Source: Nymphalis io (taxonomy: Eukaryota > Arthropoda > Insecta > Lepidoptera > Nymphalidae). From it: a DNA stretch of 64,000 nucleotides. The notes below the pieces were generated by a model. The model was not told the origin of the DNA. It saw only the letters and a list, made by a program, of their open reading frames with translations, and did no database searches. Position numbers and translations under genes: made by a program. The stretch is from NCBI RefSeq assembly GCF_905147045.1, contig NC_065903.1, forward strand, positions 3,720,001-3,784,000, given 5' to 3'. Below, in pieces: positions 25,101 through 36,971 of this stretch (position 1 is the stretch's first letter; the number at the start of each line of letters is the position of its first letter).

Positions 25101-28100
25101 CTGCATATTTAAGCAGTTCATTTTAAAACATAAATTCTAAAATTTTTAAACGATCTTAATAAATATTTACCGCTCGTCAAGGCCACCATAAAGGACGGAT
25201 AGTTCGGCCGTATTGGCGGTTGAAACAGCAGTATCGCACTTGTTCCGGTTGTCCGGAAACTGAACGCGATGTCTCCCTTCCTCCATCCTGGCACTTCGAT
25301 GTACGATTGTGACGTCGTGAACGTCACTACATAGCGCTGTGTGTCTGAAAAGAACATGAGGAACCATTATATAATAATATTATATCTAGACAAAAAAAAA
25401 ACATAAAAGGAATCACAGATATGTTGAGAAACATTATTCTATTTCATTTCGCAGCAATCGATCCTAAAACCATATTAGACGTTAGGAAAAAAAAGCAAAT
25501 ATTTGTTATAATTTCAGTCTTTATTACGTTATGAATTTATAATGGAACAAATAGAAGAGCTGATTGGTAAATAAGTTGTGATAAAATAACATTTCTATAT
25601 TTTACTATTTGAAAGGACAAGAGAATATTATCATTTCTAAATATGATATAGTGATGTATAAGGGCCGAACTAACTTGTCTCAACGCATTCCAACGGTCCC
25701 AAAGTAATCCTGCCCTGTGCTTCTTCAGTTAAATCCTTCTGTTGCAAGAAGAACATCTCAGTGATACCCAAACTCTTAGGATCCACAAGGGTACCCTCAT
25801 CTGAATGCCACTTGTTCTCGTTGGCGTCGCAGTTGCACGATTGTGTTGGGTTCACACAAGTAGCGTTCACTCCACAAGGACAATAGCCTCTGTAAACACG
25901 AATTCTAGATTTAAATATTACAATTATTATATATTTATTAATATAATATTATTTATTTATTAATTACTGGTGGTAGAGCTTTGTGCAAGCTCGTCTGGGT
26001 AGGTACCACCCACTTATCAGATATTCTACCGCAAAACAGCAAGTAACATAACAATACCAAGCAAAACGTACTTGGTATTGTTATGTTCCGGTTTCAAGGG
26101 TGAGTGAGTCAGTGTAATTACAGGCACAAGGGACATAACATCTTAGTTCCCAAGGTTGGTGGCGCATTGGTGATGTAAGCGATGGTTAACATTTCTTACA
26201 ATCCCAATGTCTATCGGCGTTGGTGACCACTTACCATCAGGGGGCCCATACGCTTGTCCGACTTCCTATTCAATAAAAAAAAATTAATCCATTTTATTTT
26301 ACGATTTTTTTTATAATTAAGTTGTTCATCAAACATTTCGCTAGAGAATCCATTACTATTACATATTTTTCATTTATCAGGCTTATAAAAAGTTATTTCC
26401 ATATGTTTTAAATGTGATTATGGTGAAGCAGTTCTTAGGTTATTCGTTATTGCATTATATATTTAGACAGGAGAAGCATATCTTATTAATTTAATGCGGG
26501 CATTGTATATATATTTGTTATAAATAATCTCTATATGTTCTTAAATCCTCATCTACACCTTTCTTGAACAATCTATTCATTTTGTTTTCCTCTTGCTCTA
26601 TCATCAAAGCCACTCCCACCCAGCTCTCTTCTTGTTATATTATCTATCCGCATATTTTCATTTTGATATGGAGATGTACATGTATATACGTCCTTATTTA
26701 TAAGCGCTGCTTAGCGGCTATTTAGTTAGACATTGATTTCCTCTTTCTGTCATTATGGATTTGAAATTTGTAAAAAAAGACACATCATTGTTTAACTAAT
26801 AACCATAGATAGTTACTAGCTTTTTGTCCCAAGTTCTGATTTCAAATTTATATTTACGTATAATTTCTATAATATAAGAAATTAGTAGAATGAGACAAAA
26901 AATCTCCTTAATCTTAAATAATAATCGTCGCCTGAATGAAATGTAACGATTTATAATACACTTTAAAGATTTAATAAAATCAGCACTGGGGCACTAACGG
27001 TATCTCATTAACGCTGATTTATTACGTTCAATAAATTTCAATAAAAGGCCGTTGGATTCGAAAGTAATTTACTAAAATGGTCAGCTAAGGTCGAAATGAA
27101 TGTGCAAAAAGGTATGAATTAGGGAACAACGTGTTTAATGTATAGAGGTTTCTAATCCCACCGTAATCTATTGAACGTTAACTCTCTCAAGGGTCAGGTT
27201 CTTTAAAATGTGTATAATTTATCGTCTGAAATTGAAATTTTCTTGTTAAATTTCATGGATGAAAATGTGTGTATTCTTCACGAAGGATAGGCGTATGATT
27301 CGAATTAGTCCTTAATTAAATTTAATGACTAACAAAAATTTATTGTGTGAACATTTTTAAACCCCTTTTCGATAAAATAACCAAAATATAAAACAATTAT
27401 ATGAGATCCCAGATGGAAGCACCTTATCCTATCTGTACTTACATCGTTGGTTGCCTGGAAGAGATCGCTATGTAGCGATAAGGTCGCCATAATTTATTTA
27501 GGCAGCATACATGTTTTGTATTTTTCTCTTTGTGGTGTGGTGTACAATAATATATAAAGTAAAGTAAGACTAAACTAGGAATTTATTAAAACACTTTAAC
27601 CTATATACTAGAGCCTGTATACATGTATAGTAGAGTTCATTTCCGCGACTCTAAGCTTACCTTTTTACATTTCCAATATAATCAACGGTGTCATTCGAAG
27701 AGGATATGAACCAAGTAGCGCTGTGCAACTCCAAAGGCGCCATATTACAATCATATTTAATGTACTGACGACAAAAAAGCGAATGAGAAATCAATTCTTG
27801 GAGCATTTCTGCGGTAAACTCTCTGTATTTGATGTTAAAGCTGAAGTCTTGGCCGGAAGCCGAACGGACGTCCTGAAAACATATAAGATGCAATTTAGAT
27901 ATATATATATAACAGTACAGTAACAGCCTGTTAATGTCCCATTGCTGGGCTAAGGCTTCTTTTCCCTTTTGAGGAGAAGGTTTGGAGCTTATTCAACCAT
28001 ACTGCTTCAATGTGGATTGGTAGAATATACATATGGTAATACACATATGGCATAATTTCAATGAAATTAGACACATGCAGGTTTCCATAATAATATAACA

Positions 28101-31100
28101 ATTTGTGATAAATTCAAGTAAGATTCAAAGGAAAACTTTAATTTAGTTCGATATCCTGAAAATAACAATGTTTCGTTTTGTTCGAATTGGATGGACTTTA
28201 ATTATAACAGTATATAAAATAAATAGCTGTCGTCAGACGTTACAGTCCTAATATATAAAATGATGCTCACCACTTGGCTCGGCAGATTGTGTTCCACAAC
28301 AGTTGTGGAGGAATCAGCTTCAATCTGAAACTCGCATTTCACATGCGCCGGTGGAAACTTTCCATTACCATCAATATCTATCAAATACACATCATTCCTT
28401 GTATAGCCAAGGAGTGCTAGTTCTTCACAAGTCTTTCTGAATGTAGCGAAATGACAGTTTTCGCCAATATATCCTTAAAAATTGGAAAATTTTGAAATTG
28501 AGTTATAAAATATCCATGATACTTTTAAAGTAACGTAATGTAAGAAAGTAATAGCAAGTGTTATTCCATGAAACCTTGAGAAATATGGAAGATAAGTAGA
28601 TATTGTTTGAGACTTCTGTTAGTATTGTTCTGTTGCAGATGAAATGTGTGAGAATTAATAAATTCATTTTCTAATTAACACATACATATTATGTATGTAC
28701 GCACGCCTCTTTCGCTTTCTATCATTAATGCATGAAAATATTTTATAATAATAATGTATATATCGTCTCAATAAAAGCAAAAAATGTAAACTGTTGTCGA
28801 CACACGTTGGTTTGGTTTCTGACCTGACCTTTTTTGGTAAAAATATTTTATCGTGTAATTCTTGGATACGTACAACTTGCGAATAGTTGCAAACACATTT
28901 CAATAATGCATATTTAAAGAAAACATAATACAGTATGATATTTTTTAATTTTTGTATCATATAAACAAAAATAAATAAAACAAATAAATAAAAAAGCTTG
29001 TTATAGAATTAAGTAGAAGGCACAACAATTTATCTCAACAATAAATTGTCCCAAAATACAGGAATACATCTAGGCAAAATATTTAAGTTGATTTAAAAAT
29101 AACGGAAATGAAAATAATGACGTTAAATGTAGTTCGTACATTACATAACATACCTGTGTTATCACAGTTGCATATCACTCTATCCTCTCGGATCGAACAA
29201 ATGCCGCCGTGTTCGCAAGTGTTGGGTCGCGTACAAGGGTCTACGTAACGACAGTCATCTATTGCGACTTCACCTACAACTCGCTCCGTGTTTATCACGA
29301 ATCTGGACCGATTGGAGATATATTTGAAGTAAATTTGGATATATAGTATTTTTTTTATGTCAAGACGGCCAATATCAAAGGAGACAAGCAACTACGTTGG
29401 ATATATTATATAGTATAGTGCACAGTATTCTCTTATCTTCTTAAGCTGATAGGACTTCCGAAAAACTTAGAGAGAATTCAAGCCAAGGACCAATGACATA
29501 TACTTCCAAAAAATGTAATTCTTTATCAGCTCACGTGTTCCCCTTCTTTTACCATCCGGGTTCCTTCAAACGAGGCGTGAAGAGGCACCTTGTGGGCCGG
29601 CAAGGCGGGGGCGGCTAGTGAAGAACATTCTTCCCGACTGTACTGGCAGTCGTCGCGTTTTGTCTCTACTACCACTTACCATCAGGTGGAGTAGAGTCAT
29701 TTGCCTTCCCGGCAAATATAAAAAAAATCCTCCCAAATATAAGTGTAAACTTTCTACACTGCTAACTTTCAAACTTCGGTCTACTATTACTCAACTCGTT
29801 CAGGGAACATCTGTATTTCCGGCCTTGACAAAAATTTATTATTTTTATGTTTTTATTCGCATATAAAATCAAAGTTGGCGTGGTAATATTTTTAATGATG
29901 GACCAGCCACGCCACGCAATTGGATGGGGCGAATACGGACCAGAGTGATGGATGCTTAGTAAAAAAACGTTTTCGATACATCCAGTTGAGATACGGTGGC
30001 CCTATAATTTTACTCTGCTGCTTTAATAAAATAAACATAAATAGCAATTTTTGAAATTTTATGTGTTATTAAAACATCCGAGGTTCTTGTAAATTTGTGT
30101 AAACTAGAAAATTCGATAATAAAATTTGTATTATCATTTCACTTGGCCTTTGATGATTCTAAATTACATGATAATTGGGTGTTTTGATGTTCAAGTTTGA
30201 ATTGCTTGCAAAATAAACAGCTACTATTTAGATAAAACGAAATTAACAAAGATAATAAAGAATATCTTTTAAGGATCTTACGTTTGACTAGCTTTTGATG
30301 AGCAAGTGGTGTTAAACGAAGCGTAATCATTTGTAAAGGTAAGAGGACTCGTTTTTACAAGCTTTTATTTAATTTTATTTGTGAATATGTGTGGGTTAAT
30401 TATTCGCCTCGAAAAGTAAGTATTTTTTTTTGTGTTCTATCTTATTGTAGTCATCAGTTATGACAGCGAAGGAGTAGAGAGTGCACTTTTGTTTTCGTAC
30501 TTACTTGCGCACCAAAATATACCAAGCGAGTCTCTTTTCGAATTCGGACAAGCAGAAATTATATTTTTTTATTACACTTCAATAATTATGTATCAATGTA
30601 GATATTGGCGGCCTTATCGCTAAGGCCTTTTTCAGGCTTCCTTTACAGAGGACTTATATGAAATATGATAACTTAAATTAATAAACACAACATATGTATA
30701 TAATTAAATAAATTTTAACAATGACGTCTGATTCTCAGTAAAAGGTAACTCTAAGCGTACCTTGGTTCAATCAGCAGTCCGTTAATCTTAATGTTTCTCA
30801 TACATCCGATTAAGCCCAAATTAGCTGATTTCAGTCCACTTCCTATAACTATTTTATCCTGAAGCTGGAAATCTAAACCTTTTCAAAGAAATGAATTATT
30901 TATGAGCAAATTAAGGAATTTGAGAAGAAATTAGCAGTTTCACGGTTAAACTATTTCACGGTTTACGGTTTAAGAATTTATTTTTTAAAAAGGAATACAA
31001 TCCACTCTAATATTTGAGAAAACAAGATTAACATACTTTAATATTATACATACAACACATATTATATGTACATAAAAATAAAGAACAACAAATTAAACTC

Positions 31101-34100
31101 TCCACTTAAAATAATATGGGTATGACAAAACCGAGATGCAATATTATGTATCGTCTGTGTCATAGCAATTACTGTGTCTTTAGCTAATTACAAATTATAA
31201 TTTGTAAGAAAGTACATTACAATAATATACTATAATCAAATAAAAATGTAGAATAACAGTCGCTAATATAATTAAATGGAACTCTTATAAACAATATCAT
31301 AATAATGCAAATACTTTATGGCCTTGAAAATTATTTTAAGATGTGGTGTTTTAATGTTTATTTCTCAAACCTTTTAAGCGGAAAACAATAATACTAAAAA
31401 ATATTTTTAGTAGCTTAGCTGTTTAGCGGTAAAATGGTGTTTAATTAACAACAGGCTCTTCCATTATCACACACACAATTATTGTTGTCAGCTATATTAG
31501 ATTTTTGAATTTTACAGATCATATCGCGAATATTTCATTGTCAAAAACATAATAATCGAAAGTATGCTGACGTCACGATCACAGATTCAAAGTAATTATA
31601 ATTGCATTTAAAATGTGACATTGGAAAATATAAGTGACTGCGACGACTGGAACTTTCAAGTATTTAATATCATGTCATGCAATTGAATTACCAGTAAAAA
31701 ATATTTAGGTGCCATGTTGGTTTGTTACATAAGCTTTCATTTAATCTGTGTAACACATGTTGTCCGTGCAAGAAGAATAACTAAAGATATGAGTAGATAT
31801 AAAGAGGAATGCAATACATATTGCCGAGCTGCAGTACTTTATACTGCTTAGTTCCGGTTTGAAGAGTGAGTGAGCGAGTACCAACAAGGGACATAACATC
31901 CTCGTTCGCAAGGTTGGTGCATTGGATGTAGAAGCGGTTAATATTTCCGACAGCAGCAGGCGGCGGTGACCACTTACCATTAGGTGGCCTATTTACCCGT
32001 TCTACGTATCTTGTAAAAAAAAGAATGACTATAACTTACCAAACATTTGCGCATGTTTGTTGTGATAGTCGACAGTCAACTTGATTCTTCCTTTCCTGTA
32101 GTCGAGTTCGACTGTGTGCCAGTCATTACTGACATTGAATTTTACCGACTTCAATACCGTCACATTCTTACCAACATCAGGCACTAACTCGAATCTTATT
32201 TCTTCCTTAACCATTCTTACCTGAAAGGTAACACACTAAGGCTTTAGATTTTGTTTAAATAAATATCGTTCGAAAATTAATAATGGTAGCAATATTAGTT
32301 TTTATAATTAATTTTACTTTTTTTATTTTTATATACAATTAAGCTATGGTAAAATAAAAAAAATAATTTACGTCAAGAATATTAATTGTAGTAAAATGAA
32401 ACTGAGGAAATATTTGAAAAGGAAAATGATTAATTTTATTTAAGAAAAATAAAAATACCTAAAAAATTGAGGATAATATTTTTAAAATGGTATAAAATAA
32501 TAACCACCCACCCACTATAAGACGTTTATATAATATTGTTATAATTGGAAGTTAGAATGCATAAAGTTAATTGATTTATTTATAATACAAACAATAATTT
32601 GAAATCCGCTTCCAAATTGCCTCGAACCAAACGATTGAGCAATTGGAGTGAGCCAATATGATATGATATGAGCCAATGGTGCCCGTTCAGTTTTTCAGTA
32701 TGGTAACACAAAGTCAGTAGTCAGTGTAGATATGTAAACTTTATACGATATTTATTTACCTATTACGATATATTTTTTACCTTGTATTAATGTATATTAG
32801 ACGGCATTATCTTACTACTTTATGAATATCAGCGTCAAAGTTACGTCGCCATATTGGGCCTTATTCACAATGAATGCCGTACAATCATGCTAATTAGAAA
32901 TATGTAAGTATACTTGGATATATAGTTCAGAATTCTACTGAATATCCAGTACCACTTTCGGTACTAATGAACAATTTTCATTTGGATATACTCAACCATA
33001 TTTATGTATTTTAATTTTTCAAGCTCATAGATATTTTATTCACAAAAAAATTCGCATTCCTAATGGATTTATTTAATAATAATACAAGTTACAAGAAATA
33101 TTGTCTTAACTTACCTCAAAGTAGCCTTGTCCTGAAGTAATCTGGCTATAAGCCAAAACCGCCATATTCTTGCTGGTTTTAAAGTCGAAAATCAAATTGA
33201 TGCTGTTGCTCTGGTTTAAAGGCCACCAAATATGGGACGTAGCGAAAGGATACGTGATTGGTATAACTTCTATATCGATATCAACGAATTCAGGATCGAG
33301 TACTCCTATGTAGTGGACTTTGGGGTTATTTTGCTTCAACTCGTAGAGTATCGAAACATCATTGTAATATACGTACTTAAGATTCCCCGCGAAATTGTTG
33401 AACGATTTTAGACCTTTCATTTTATGTAAATCCGGTCCACCGCATATGTAAATCTCAGGGTCTATACAGACGAATTTAGCATCACCTGGTACTTCGTATG
33501 TAGCGGTTATATCATCGAGATAAACTATAACTGTTTTTTCATGTATAATAACTGTTAGATTGTGCCACATGTTATTATTGACTCGTTTACCCAAATAATC
33601 TTCGACTTGACCGTCCCCTAAATCTATTTTGAAAGCTACTTTTTCTAAATGTATTGATAATGCTATGTAGTGATGTTTGTCGTCAATCTGTCCGCTCGCA
33701 TAAAATAAAGCTGAGTCGTCGAAACGGGTCTGAAAGTAATATATCACTAGACGCCTTGTTAGCGAAACCTTTTGTCGTTTGACATTGAGACTTGTTCGAC
33801 GGTTTTAATTGCTTTATTATTATCATTATTTAAAGGTCATTTTTATTGTCTTTTTTCTGGTTCATTTAAATTTTATAAAAGAATTGCATGTAGCGTTTAT
33901 AAAAATTTTAATATATACATTAATTAAACTACTTAATAATATATTATATTTTTACGATTCTTTCAAAATCCTTTCACTGCATTAAAACGTTGTTCGTTGT
34001 TTTATTTCGATAACATTTCGGTAAATATGGTTTTATTTATTAATTCATTATTAAAGGTTAAAAATATTAATTGTTTTTATTTGTCTTTGAATTATTCGAT

Positions 34101-36948
34101 AAAATCTTACTTCCTTATAAAGAAAAATATTAATTGACATATATTAATATTAATATACCTGATATTTACATAATGACGTTCAAACAAGAAAATTTATGAT
34201 CTGGAAGGAATGATGATCTAAATGTTTACCTTAAAATGTAAGCTGACTCTTGTGTTGGTGGAGTGAACGCGATCCTTCCAATCATAGACGCGATATGACA
34301 CGTAGCTCGAACCTCGTAATGTTAGTATTGTTGCAGCTGCAGGATATGATAACTTTATGATATTTCTTTATATTGATTCAGTAGTAGTAAAAATGTTCTT
34401 AAGAAAAGTAATTGAAAAACGTCACAGATAGTATAAAGAGATATAAAACTTACTGTAAACATCACAGAGTTGTTCCTCGTACAAAGTACCGAAGCAGTCG
34501 CACCTGTACCCGTTGTACTCATTAATACATCTAGACCCTTCGAAGCAGAGATTCTCCATCGTCTTACATTTGTCTATACAACCTTCTTTTACATTTTCAT
34601 GTTTGGTAGCAATTAGAGGAACTATTGGTAATAGATCTGAAGCGGCTTTGCCTGAACTTAGTACCATATCACTGATGCAACCAACAAATGATTCTATAAT
34701 GTATTTTACTCCGTGAAGCTTTTCTTCTGAACTGAGACCTAAAAGTCAAATCACATGGAAAGTTAATAGTCTCACCCAGATTTCAATTATTGCTATATAT
34801 TGCACTAGCTGCTCTCAAAAGTTTATATGAATGTTATCAAAATAAATATGTTAATACCAGGATATTGTCTTAAATATTTAAAATTAATTAATTTAACCCT
34901 CACCTCCTATTAAAATAACTGATGTTAAGTTGTCCGTTATTCCATAATTTGTATCGAAGCTTAGGCCCTTAAACAAATCAAAATGATCGATCAGCTCTTG
35001 TCTATAAATATGTATGTGTTTCTGATAATTCTCGTAGAAGTTATTTTCTTGTATCATGCCTTGCTTTACTAAGACACTAATAAGAATATCGTCATAATTA
35101 GACCAATTCCAGTCAACTTTAAAGAAAATGATGTATGATTAACAAGTAATATAATATTACAAATACCGTTAACATAGACTGGAAGATCATTCCATAACGC
35201 AAAATTGCTGTGGAACACCCATTTTTACAAAAGACCCAGAATACTTTATCCCATTTATAAAACATGTACAATATAACATACCTTCAAATAAACTTCTTCT
35301 TTCAGCTGATCGACTTTAGCGATAAGCCTCGCTCCATGAACATCAATAGTAACAACCACACTGTGCCAATTATCTCTGTTAAGACCTCTTCCTACTGTTA
35401 CAGAAGTGAGATGCTTCCCAAACACGTGGACCACTAGAATCAAATCGATAATAATTTAAATATGTATATATATTTTAAACAATGTTCGTATATAAGGGAT
35501 TACTAATACTCCTATAGGGGTATATAGGAATATTCGTAATTCCAAGTAAGCGAAGCTACAGGCAGTGTTAGGAATGGGGATGACAATAACCCAATCTGCC
35601 AGGATCGAACCAGCGACTTTTAAAACACTGGGCAGCCATGGTTTGCCCATTGCGTTATTGGCGCTTTAAATCTTTTTTAAATGTTGTAAATAAAATTGCA
35701 ATCTTACTCTGCAGTAAACCTAATTATTTCTTATTTAATTGGATATTTTATTAGCATATTTACCTTTAAGTTCTCCCTTCTCCACAATGACGTATAACGC
35801 ATAAGGTTGCATTTTGAAAACCGGATTCTTAACGTTGTGATAAACTAAAAGACCATGTGGAAGTCTCGTACGAAACTTGAACGATATTTCTCGGCATAAT
35901 CTGAAATTTTTGTTGGTATCTTTCTCAAAAGTTACGAAGTGACATTTAAAACCACAGGAAAACAAAGTTTTTTAAGTATAACAAAGTTTCATGCTACGGT
36001 TACACGTACTAGTAAAGCTGCTACTTCGATCGACTTACCTTAATTGAAATCTTTGTATGATGTCCCCATCAAGTTGTATGAACGTGTTGTCTTTAGCAAA
36101 CATGAAGGTTTGATGGTGACCAGATTCAGCGAAGGTTAGGAACCTGTCCCTATCACTTGGTGGTATCGGTGGTATAACAGTAGCATATGTAGAGGTAGAA
36201 ATGTTTATAGTTGTAGGTAAGGGTGACGTCGAAGTGAAGGGTAACGTTGTTTGTAGTGGCGCTGAAATAAAAGATTTCGAATTGGTTTTAATTATTATAA
36301 AGGTCAAGGCTTTAAATAAACCAAAAAAATATGAAAATTCTTTTTGAATCTTTACTGTACATAGTTCAAATAATAGGGGTTATGATCTATTCAACCGTAA
36401 TCGTCAAATATGATAAAGAAAACTAATTTTAGTGATTTAATTTATTCGGTTATATCTTAAGCGTGTAATAATAATGCCTCGTTGGTCTAGTAGCTCGAAG
36501 GAAGGCCGCAGACCTGGGTTCCATTCCCAGGTCGGGCCAATAAAAAGTTATGGGGTTTTTCTGTTAGAAATTTCTCAGTAGCAGCCCGGAGTCTGGAAGT
36601 TGGAAGTGTGTACTCTCCCGTGCCTCGAAAAGCACGTAAAGCCTTTGGTCCTGCGCCTGAACTCTTTCCGGTCGTGTCGGATTGCCATCCCATCAGATTA
36701 TGAGAGTGAGGGAATAGAGTGCACCTGTGTTTGCGCGCACACTTGTGCACTGTAATATCTCCTGCGTAGTTGGGTAATCTCTCTTGAGATTGGCCGCCGT
36801 GGGCGAAATCGTTCTGGAGGACATTATTAAGCGTGTTACCTTTCTCCTCAGAAACTAAATCTACTGGCAGACTTGTATCAATATCAGCTATTCCATATGA
36901 AATCAATATCACAGCTATGTATATTCCGCGTCTTTCCCGCAATCCCAT
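13546..36948 (-). CDS. axo: Neurexin-superfamily transmembrane protein, axotactin-like
   Basis: Rebuilt from 29 minus-strand exons with consistent GT-AG phase: 36948-36840, 36261-36039, 35900-35764, 35433-35282, 34967-34904, 34738-34454, 34336-34230, 33729-33115, 32220-32040, 30878-30761, 29302-29154, 28473-28271, 27872-27661, 25889-25675, 25344-25171, 24175-23950, 23564-23317, 22946-22518, 21486-21283, 20299-20082, 19295-19216, 18262-18150, 18022-17819, 17684-17497, 16503-16351, 15826-15710, 15098-14963, 14323-14181, 13662-13546; 5,520 nt, about 1,839 residues. Domains (approximate): signal peptide 1-20; Thr/Pro linker 37-70; LamG1 72-245; EGF1 268-320; LamG2 322-470; LamG3 500-660; EGF2 672-715; fibrinogen-like 716-920 (TCEELALLGYTRNDVYLID, CNCDANENKW); LamG4 925-1090; EGF3 1105-1140; LamG5 1145-1330; EGF4 1355-1395; LamG6 1397-1575; membrane helix 1651-1667 (FFIALIVVFLLGLCYTG); acidic tail to 1839. 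A fibrinogen-like block without a discoidin domain favours axotactin (neuron-glia, axonal excitability in fly) over Nrx-IV/CASPR or Nrx-1. The exact symbol is inferred from architecture. Confidence 0.85.
13684..13757 (-). repeat. RTE LINE tail remnant
   Basis: Short match to the end of the RTE fragment at 2214-2480: CTGCTGGACATAGGCCTCTC with ATCAATC/TTGATTGATGATG tails. In the last intron of the axotactin-like gene. Confidence 0.6.
14098..14142. repeat. Two-copy tandem repeat, 27-bp spacing
   Basis: ACCAGGATTTTATACCTG occurs at 14098-14115 and again at 14125-14142, in an intron of the axotactin-like gene. Confidence 0.8.
14427..14698 (+). repeat. SINE-B copy, near full length
   Basis: Runs from GGCGGACGAGCATATGGGCC through CCTTGGGAACTAAGATATTA to AGACGAGCTTGCACAAAGCC. 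It includes the GCGGTAGAATATCTGATGAG block shared by all copies. It lies in the axotactin-like intron between 14324 and 14962. Confidence 0.9.
16587..17565 (-). repeat. 95-bp minisatellite containing exon end and splice donor, about 10.3 copies
   Basis: Perfect or near-perfect tandem array of a 95-bp GC-rich unit; the landmark ACTGTACTCACGATG recurs every 95 bp from 16631 to 17486. On the minus strand, 69 bases of each unit equal the end of the coding exon 17684-17497 (ending GSFLI) and 26 bases equal the donor GTGAGT plus the start of the intron. The first unit supplies the authentic exon end and donor; the other nine, plus a truncated piece, fill nearly all of the 993-nt intron 16504-17496. 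The unit is not a multiple of three, and a TGA follows 15 bases after each donor. High identity suggests recent expansion. Confidence 0.95.
18868..19035. repeat. Dispersed repeat fragment, class undetermined
   Basis: Contains CCAATCGTCCCAGCTTCACA and a GACAAATTTCAAATCAATCG block, the kind of sequence seen at the ends of abundant lepidopteran dispersed repeats. Recognised by style, not by a match inside the window. It abuts the AT-repeat. Confidence 0.4.
19037..19206. repeat. (AT)n microsatellite with inverted repeats
   Basis: A long alternating AT run with inner palindromes: TTAACTATATATA facing TATATAGTTAA, and ACTCTATATATA facing TATATAGAGTT. It ends nine bases before the donor side of the exon 19295-19216. 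Confidence 0.9.
19705..19996 (+). repeat. SINE-A, near full length with tRNA-like head
   Basis: Begins GCCGAGATGGCCAAGTGGTT (Pol III A-box-like TGGCCAAGTGG) with a B-box-like segment near GATTTAAGCCCGGGC. The body then matches the other copies and ends CAGTAGTGGGACATTCACAA. Intron of the axotactin-like gene. Confidence 0.9.
21020..21175 (-). mobile_element. RTE-type LINE 3' fragment
   Basis: Minus-strand remnant of the same reverse-transcriptase C-terminus as at 2214-2480 (blocks CGTCCACTGCTGGACGAAAG and CACAGGGCGTCCTACACTAC). Older and shorter. In an intron of the axotactin-like gene. Confidence 0.75.
21962..22304 (-). repeat. SINE-C, near full length with tRNA-like head
   Basis: Minus-oriented: the head reads, on the minus strand, GCCTCGTTGGTCTAGTGGCT and GGGTTCAATTCCCAGGTGTG (A- and B-box-like), and the other end is the GGTCTGGAGGACC block. 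Intron between the exons 22518 and 21486. Confidence 0.9.
24750..24968 (-). repeat. SINE-B copy, diverged
   Basis: Shares CATATTCTACCGTCAAACAGC, GACATAACATCTAGATTGCC and TTACCATCAGGTGGCCTATT with the family. Intron of the axotactin-like gene. Confidence 0.8.
25968..26282 (-). repeat. SINE-B copy, near full length
   Basis: Runs from ACTGGTGGTAGAGCTTTGTG to GACTTCCTATTCAATAAAA, with an imperfect internal duplication of the ACATAACAATACCAAG segment. Intron of the axotactin-like gene. Confidence 0.9.
27921..28087 (-). repeat. SINE-A copy, truncated
   Basis: Begins TAACAGCCTGTTAATGTCCC and stops in the ACATGCAGGTTTCC block; a small internal duplication surrounds the ATACACATATGG motif. Intron of the axotactin-like gene. 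Confidence 0.85.
29537..29725 (+). mobile_element. LINE 3' end fragment
   Basis: GC-rich block with CCTTCAAACGAGGCGTGAAG, GGCAGTCGTCGCGTTTTGTC and TTACCATCAGGTGGAGTAGA, ending in an A-rich run. It has the look of the end of a non-LTR reverse-transcriptase frame plus short 3'UTR; the clade is uncertain. Intron of the axotactin-like gene. Confidence 0.5.
31818..32010 (-). repeat. SINE-B copy, partial
   Basis: Lacks one end. Shares GTTCCGGTTTGAAGAGTGAG and CTTACCATTAGGTGGCCTAT with the family. It stops 30 bases from the exon 32220-32040. Confidence 0.8.
36476..36828 (+). repeat. SINE-C, near full length
   Basis: Head TGCCTCGTTGGTCTAGTAGC, B-box-like GGGTTCCATTCCCAGG, then GGGCCAATAAAAAGTTATGG. 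Ends at TCTGGAGGACATTATT, eleven bases from the first coding-exon donor of the axotactin-like gene. The long minus frame running through it is not a gene. Confidence 0.9.
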
Positions 36949-36971
36949 TTTGCTCGAATAATGTCATTTAT
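36949..36971 (-). other. 5'UTR part of first coding exon of axotactin-like gene
   Basis: The ATG at 36948-36946 sits in a good context (GCAAAATGGG). Twenty-three bases upstream there is a clear acceptor (TATTTTACAG), so the coding exon is probably preceded by one or more noncoding exons at higher coordinates. I could not place them firmly. Confidence 0.5.

Noticed and set aside
34968..35116. Open frame directly extending the fifth axotactin-like exon to an acceptor at 35117-35118
   Set aside because: It is open, but the phase does not fit the preceding exon, and it breaks a LamG strand that reads smoothly when the exon starts at 34967 (VYLK then GLSFDTNYG).
36487..36948. 153-residue minus frame as first exon
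   Set aside because: Beyond the donor at 36839 it reads through a SINE-C insertion; the exon ends at 36840.
13546..36971. Neurexin IV / CASPR identity
   Set aside because: There is no discoidin domain at the N-terminus, and there are more LamG and EGF modules than in that family.
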